Shown in pieces: positions 5,321 through 8,800 of a stretch of 8,800 nucleotides of DNA. How positions within the stretch are numbered: position 1 is the first letter of the stretch; each line of letters begins with the position of its first letter. The notes under the pieces are model-generated. The model saw only the letters and a program-made list of their open reading frames with translations. It was not told the origin of the DNA and ran no database searches. This DNA is from an uncultured Campylobacter sp. (GTDB lineage Bacteria > Campylobacterota > Campylobacteria > Campylobacterales > Campylobacteraceae). The stretch is from NCBI GenBank assembly GCA_949294425.1, contig CASFHJ010000177.1:1-8800 (forward strand), given 5' to 3'. The position numbers and the translations under genes are program-made.

Positions 5321-6520
5321 CTACCAGTCAATAGACTGAATTCTACCGACCTTTAAAGGAAAGTGAAAACTTTTATTTGCATTAACTCTTATCACTCCTA
5401 AGGCAGTTTGTTCGCCTAGATACTTTATATAAACTATACTTCCTCCATCATTTGAAAAACGTGGAAAGATGTTTTTACCATTGGCTGTGAGTTGCCTTAC
5501 ATAATCGCTTTGAGTGCTCATTAAATAAAGGTTAAAAACACCTCTTTGCTCTGGTTCTCTGCTTGAGTAAACCAGATAATTTTTATATGTAGATACTGAA
5601 CTATTATTTTTGCCGTGAAAAACTAGCTGTTCTGCATTATTAGATCCTATAGTTTGTATAAAAATATTTGGATAAGAAAGTCTATCAGATACAAAGACTA
5701 TCTTTTTTTCATCTTCGACAAAATTTCCATTTACATCTATACCTGAATAATCAGTAATTCTTTGCAAGACCTTTTTTTTCACATCATAAACATAAATATC
5801 TGGCTGATCATTTGGCGCCATGGTTAAAACAAGCTTAGAACCATCTTTGCTAACATCAGAAGCCACCAGCATACCGGTGCTTGAGATAATCCTACTTGCC
5901 TTATTTGTCTTTAAATCATACAGATAAAGTGTTGGGACATTATGGTCATAAGCTGTGTAGTAAAAGGCGTTTTGTTCCTTATTAGCCCACTTAGGAAAGA
6001 GATTTAAACCTCCTCCTACCATAACCTTTTGATATGTTAAAGTGTAATCAGCCATTATTATCTGGCTTTTTTTGTTTGAGCTATTTCTTGCAATTAAAAT
6101 TTTGTGATCCATCCACTCAATAGGTGCCAAACCAAGCGTCCTTACAGAGTCCTTAACAGCCCTATGTGCTAAAAATGGATACTCTTCTAAGGAGGTTATA
6201 GAATAACTTTTATCGCTTTTTTGAACTCCATTAGCTCTTATAATAACCCTTAGATCAAGCTTAGTGCCTGATTTAACTAGAAAATACTCAAAACTATAAT
6301 TTCCCTTTTCATCGCCGCTGCTTAATACTTCAAAATTTGAACTCACCCTTAAATCATTTAATAAAATATTGTAAAAATTGTGTTTTAAGTCTCTGTCATT
6401 AAGAGATGATGAGTCTTTTAATACTATCTTTGGCAAACTTGTGCCTTCATTTGTAATGGATATGGTATCAGACCATGAAAAAGAAAATAAAAAGACAAAA
6501 AATAAGAGTATTTTTTTCAT
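5321..6520 (-). CDS. tolB: Tol-Pal system periplasmic beta-propeller protein TolB
   Basis: This 399-aa secreted protein is close to the usual length of TolB (about 400-430). Its signal peptide is MKKILLFFVFLFSFSWS, with cleavage probably near S17. The N-terminal domain (about 19-135) has the alternating strands and DLRVSSNFEVL segment of the TolB N domain, which contacts TolA. The C-terminal part (140-399) is a beta-propeller with repeated blades: FPKWANKEQNAFYYTAY, VSKDGSKLVLTMAPNDQPDIYVYD, FVSDRLSYPNIFI, VYSSREPEQRGVFNLYLMS and FPRFSNDGGSIVYIKY. It binds Pal and releases it from peptidoglycan when TolA is energised. The ATG overlaps the tolA stop as ATGA (6520..6517), with AAGGAG inside the last tolA codons. 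A run of eight A encodes K248-K250. A 110-bp gap with a promoter follows. Confidence 0.95.
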   Translation of the reverse strand: MKKILLFFVFLFSFSWSDTISITNEGTSLPKIVLKDSSSLNDRDLKHNFYNILLNDLRVSSNFEVLSSGDEKGNYSFEYFLVKSGTKLDLRVIIRANGVQKSDKSYSITSLEEYPFLAHRAVKDSVRTLGLAPIEWMDHKILIARNSSNKKSQIIMADYTLTYQKVMVGGGLNLFPKWANKEQNAFYYTAYDHNVPTLYLYDLKTNKASRIISSTGMLVASDVSKDGSKLVLTMAPNDQPDIYVYDVKKKVLQRITDYSGIDVNGNFVEDEKKIVFVSDRLSYPNIFIQTIGSNNAEQLVFHGKNNSSVSTYKNYLVYSSREPEQRGVFNLYLMSTQSDYVRQLTANGKNIFPRFSNDGGSIVYIKYLGEQTALGVIRVNANKSFHFPLKVGRIQSIDW

Positions 6521-7269
6521 ACATTCTCCTTGATTTTATCGCTTAATTCCATATCCCCGTGAAAGGCTTCATTTCTAGGCGGATAGGCTATAAATTTACC
6601 ATTTAGGTTGTTTAAAAACTCCAAAACTTTTGCGTCAAAGCTCTCATCATAGCTTTTTTGTATATGAGTATAGCTGAATTTCCCGTTACTATCTATAGTA
6701 TATTTAATTAAAACCTTAAAATTTCCATTAGCCTCATAAAGTCTCCATCTTTGCTCTAAGATACGTCTTAGCTTACCTCTAAATTCATCATAAACCCCAG
6801 TTATTTGTGCATTTGAGCTTTCTCCTATATCCTCATTTGTAGGTAATAAATTATCATTTAATTCCTTTAAAACAGAGGCTGGATCCTTTAGACTTGAGGT
6901 CTTATCGCTAGATTTTTGAGAGGATTGAATTTTGGTGTTTTTTTCTTCTTTAAAATCCTTTAAATTCCCAAAAAGAGAATTTATATCGCTTTGTTCTTGT
7001 TTTATATCCTTAGTTACAAGCTCTTTATTTGTGGTTTCTTTAGCTACTTCCTCTTTTTTTTCGACACTATTTTCTTGCTTATTATCTTGAGTTTGGCTTT
7101 TAGTGGAAAAAACGCCTAAGTCAACATCTATAAAGCTATCCTTTAAATCAGTATACTTGATAGATTTTTCCTCGCTTCCTATCTTTACTAGTAGGAAAAA
7201 AAGTAAACAAAAATATAAAAGCAAGGATAATAAAAAAGAATTTACAGCACCTAAACCATAATCTTTCAA
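6517..7269 (-). CDS. tolA: TolA-like inner-membrane energy transducer
   Basis: This 250-aa protein has one N-terminal membrane helix (about 9-29) and a Lys/Glu/Gln/Ser-rich, largely unstructured or helical linker (about 55-135). Its C-terminal domain (155-245) has the TonB/TolA-C pattern: RGKLRRILEQRWRLY, VLIKYTIDSNGKFSYTHIQKS, then FDAKVLEFLNNL with the YPP motif at 229-231. This spans the periplasm to link TolQR to TolB, Pal and CpoB. At 250 aa it is much shorter than E. coli TolA (about 420) because the linker is short. TonB is the alternative reading, but the setting between tolR and tolB favours TolA. The start is TTG (7269..7267) with GGAG 5 nt upstream inside the tolR end. The frame has a stop at 7296..7294 and no ATG, GTG or other TTG between that stop and the membrane helix. 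Confidence 0.88.
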   Translation of the reverse strand: MKDYGLGAVNSFLLSLLLYFCLLFFLLVKIGSEEKSIKYTDLKDSFIDVDLGVFSTKSQTQDNKQENSVEKKEEVAKETTNKELVTKDIKQEQSDINSLFGNLKDFKEEKNTKIQSSQKSSDKTSSLKDPASVLKELNDNLLPTNEDIGESSNAQITGVYDEFRGKLRRILEQRWRLYEANGNFKVLIKYTIDSNGKFSYTHIQKSYDESFDAKVLEFLNNLNGKFIAYPPRNEAFHGDMELSDKIKENV

Positions 7270-7271
7270 AG

Positions 7272-7655
7272 CTACTCCGTTTGCAAAGCTGCCTTAGTAA
7301 AGCCTAAATTTTTAACACTTTTTAAAACAAAGATCACATCATCGTATTTTAAATCCTTATCAGCTCTTATAAAAACAGGCTCATCTGTATTAAATTTATT
7401 TTTTAAGAGAGCTAAGTTATCAGGAAAAGACGAGAAAGTAAAACTTTTACCATCAAAAAAAACCTCTTTTTTTGAATTTATGCTTATAATAAGACTTTTA
7501 GTAGTAGCAGTGCTAGAATTTCTCTGAGAGCCGCTTGGTAAATTTATATTCTCATCATAATTTATACTTGGAGCTGTAACCATAAGTATGGCTAGTAAAA
7601 CCAGCATAATATCAACTAGCGGAGTTATATTTAATTCCGGTTTTTCATCTAGCAA
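7272..7655 (-). CDS. tolR: TolR/ExbD-family proton channel subunit
   Basis: This 127-aa inner-membrane protein has the ExbD/TolR plan: a short cytoplasmic N-terminus, one membrane helix (about 10-30) with ELNITPLVDIMLVLL containing the essential proton-carrying D15, and a periplasmic domain (about 35-127) with SLIISINSKKEVFFDG and PVFIRADKDLKYDDVIFVL. With TolQ it forms the proton-driven motor acting on TolA. By sequence alone ExbD is equally possible, and the homologue has been labelled exbD in C. jejuni. Position before tolA-tolB-pal decides for TolR. The start is TTG (7655..7653). The frame has a TAA at 7667..7665, only four codons upstream, with no ATG or GTG available, and AAGGA lies 6 nt before the TTG. 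It is separated from tolQ by 2 nt and from tolA by 2 nt. Confidence 0.93.
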   Translation of the reverse strand: MLDEKPELNITPLVDIMLVLLAILMVTAPSINYDENINLPSGSQRNSSTATTKSLIISINSKKEVFFDGKSFTFSSFPDNLALLKNKFNTDEPVFIRADKDLKYDDVIFVLKSVKNLGFTKAALQTE

Positions 7656-7657
7656 AA

Positions 7658-8212
7658 TTAGTCCTTAATAAGTACTTTTATCTCGCTATCAAGCACAGCT
7701 AAAAGCTCAAAAGCCCTTCTTTTTATGATAAGATGAAAGGTATAAGCTGGAATGGCAACAAAGATACCAAAGCCAGTGGCTACCAAGGCTTCACTTATTT
7801 TTGGAGCTATTATACTTAAAGAATTTTGAGAGCCAAGACCACCAAAGGTTTCAAGTATTGATATAACCGTGCCAAAAAGACCTATGAAAGGCGAGGTTGA
7901 AGCTATAATACTAAGCCAGGTTAGCCCTATTGTAGCCTTTTTTTCAGCCACATTCTTATAAAGCTCTAGCTTATTTTTGCTAAGATCTGTGCTATTTCTA
8001 AGTATGGATTCTGTCTGAAAGATTTCCTTTTTATTAGTAAGTATATCCTCTAAGGCATCTCTTTCCTTTGAAAGCCAAACAGACATATAAGTAAGTCTAG
8101 AAAATAAAATAGCAAAAGATACTATGAAATAAAAAGAAAGCCAGATTAATACTATATAGGTAAAAAGAGTAGATCCACTAAGAAAGTGTAGGATAGATGA
8201 TAGATCTATCAC
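7658..8212 (-). CDS. tolQ: TolQ/ExbB-family proton channel subunit
   Basis: This 184-aa inner-membrane protein has three predicted helices at about 17-40, 97-121 and 141-164. The family signature is ASTSPFIGLFGTVISILETF (104-123), with the channel Thr at T115, and EALVATGFGIFVAIPA (141-156), with T146. The cytoplasmic stretch between helices 1 and 2 (about 42-95) is as expected. It is shorter than E. coli TolQ (about 230) because the C-terminal cytoplasmic tail is only about 20 residues. It pairs with TolR to conduct protons and power TolA. ExbB is the alternative label on sequence alone. The start is GTG (8212..8210), sharing its G with the atpC stop (TAGTG). An in-frame TAA lies two codons upstream and the next Met (M43) is beyond helix 1, so GTG is effectively forced. 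AGGGA about 7 nt upstream may serve as ribosome site. Confidence 0.93.
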   Translation of the reverse strand: MIDLSSILHFLSGSTLFTYIVLIWLSFYFIVSFAILFSRLTYMSVWLSKERDALEDILTNKKEIFQTESILRNSTDLSKNKLELYKNVAEKKATIGLTWLSIIASTSPFIGLFGTVISILETFGGLGSQNSLSIIAPKISEALVATGFGIFVAIPAYTFHLIIKRRAFELLAVLDSEIKVLIKD

Positions 8213-8601
8213 TACTTAATCCCTGCTTTACTATCTATAGTTGCAAAGGTGGAAGCTAAGGCAACACTATCAGAGCTCATAGACTTTATAAGCTCCTTTG
8301 CTTGCTCTAGATTTTTAGCTATCTCTCCATCAGAACCATTTATGCTAACAGCTCCTTTTGCTAAAATTTCAACCTTAAATTCATTCACTTCGGCATATCC
8401 AGAATCTATAGCTATAAGCTCATGAGTAGAATCCTCTTTTTCTACGTCTATAACTCCAGCCTTTAAAGAGGATAGCAAGGAGGCATGCCCCCTTAAAACA
8501 CCAAATTCACCCTCACTTCCGGGTAAAAGCACCATCTTAACATCACCCTTAAAAATCATACCCATAGGTGTTACAATTTCTAAGTGTATTAGGGAATTCA
8601 T
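8212..8601 (-). CDS. atpC: F1Fo ATP synthase epsilon subunit
   Basis: This 129-aa subunit of the F1 central stalk rotates with gamma and can inhibit ATP hydrolysis. The N-terminal beta-sandwich (1-85) begins LIHLEIVTPMGMIFKGDV and carries the signature LPGSEGEFGVLRGHASLL (26-43). The C-terminal region (about 93-129) is the helical hairpin, with EIAKNLEQAKELIKSMSSDS visible and the end somewhat short. It acts on the cytoplasmic face. The ATG follows the atpD stop by 2 nt, with AAAAGGA within the atpD end as ribosome site. The stop is shared with the tolQ GTG, so the ATP synthase message runs directly into the tol genes. Confidence 0.97.
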   Translation of the reverse strand: MNSLIHLEIVTPMGMIFKGDVKMVLLPGSEGEFGVLRGHASLLSSLKAGVIDVEKEDSTHELIAIDSGYAEVNEFKVEILAKGAVSINGSDGEIAKNLEQAKELIKSMSSDSVALASTFATIDSKAGIK

Positions 8602-8603
8602 AC

Positions 8604-8800
8604 TTATCCTTTTAATTTTTCAGCTTTTTCTATAGCTTCATCTATATTACCAACCATATAAAAAGCATTCTCTGGCAAGTCGTCATACTTACCTTCTAAA
8701 ATACCTTTAAATCCAGCAATAGTATCCTCAAGGCTTATGTATTTTCCCGGACTTCCTGTGAAAACTTCCGCAACAAAGAAAGGTTGAGATAAGAATTTTT
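8604..8800 (-). CDS. atpD: F1Fo ATP synthase beta subunit, C-terminal part (cut by right edge)
   Basis: The last 64 codons and the stop of atpD are present; the rest lies beyond the right edge. The translated tail starts [19 protein letters not shown] and ends with [20 protein letters not shown] followed by KG and TAA (8606..8604). This is the highly conserved C-terminal helical bundle of the catalytic beta subunit; the nucleotide-binding P-loop is outside the window. Gene order atpD-atpC is standard for the F1 operon. Confidence 0.97.
   Translation of the reverse strand, partial: KFLSQPFFVAEVFTGSPGKYISLEDTIAGFKGILEGKYDDLPENAFYMVGNIDEAIEKAEKLKG

Noticed and set aside
5772..5779. Run of eight A (minus strand) in tolB as a phase-variation or slippage site
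   Set aside because: It encodes K248-K250 in frame. Campylobacter phase variation typically uses longer G/C tracts, and tolB is intact; A8 is common in such an AT-rich genome.
7272..8212. Reading tolQ-tolR as exbB-exbD of a TonB iron-uptake system
   Set aside because: The families overlap in sequence, but the direct linkage to tolA, tolB, pal and cpoB makes the Tol-Pal role more likely.

Overview
The window is an AT-rich stretch of a Campylobacter-type chromosome (class Epsilonproteobacteria/Campylobacterota). The gene order, from the right edge leftwards on the minus strand, is atpD-atpC-tolQ-tolR-tolA-tolB-pal-cpoB-slyD-fabD-mtnN-ttcA-cysteine hydrolase. As I recall, this matches the Cj0107-Cj0119 neighbourhood of C. 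jejuni. The protein sequences, the AT-rich gaps and the TAnaAT-type -10 boxes fit the genus. The species cannot be fixed from the window.

Every gene I can support is on the minus strand. Right part (8800 to 5321): the end of the F1 ATP synthase operon (beta C-terminus, epsilon) runs without a gap into tolQ, tolR, tolA and tolB, with junctions of -4 to +2 nt. Middle (5320 to 3823): a 110-bp AT-rich gap holds a good promoter for pal, followed closely by a CpoB/YbgF-like coiled-coil and repeat protein. Together these genes encode the Tol-Pal envelope system, which uses proton-motive force through TolQ/TolR to pull TolA across the periplasm and move Pal, with TolB as shuttle. Left part (3822 to 351): slyD (peptidyl-prolyl isomerase with a metal-binding tail), fabD (fatty acid synthesis), mtnN (MTA/SAH nucleosidase, probably also in the futalosine menaquinone route), a TtcA-type tRNA thiolation ATPase and a nicotinamidase-like cysteine hydrolase. 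Several of these overlap by ATGA or TAATG. Far left: an intergenic stretch of about 200 bp with a strong hairpin terminator, then the first 47 codons of an unidentified membrane protein that runs off the left edge.

This is a conserved housekeeping region. I found no prophage, IS element, CRISPR array, RNA gene or defence-like cassette, and no convincing new system. Points worth a second look are: (i) three successive genes, tolQ-tolR-tolA, that appear forced to start on GTG, TTG and TTG; (ii) loss of one predicted cluster-binding cysteine in the TtcA-like protein; (iii) a duplicated His/Cys module at the SlyD C-terminus whose two DNA copies differ only at silent sites; (iv) a terminator whose better orientation is opposite to all the genes, possibly marking a short plus-strand RNA; and (v) a hairpin covering the pal stop/cpoB start junction where no Shine-Dalgarno is visible.
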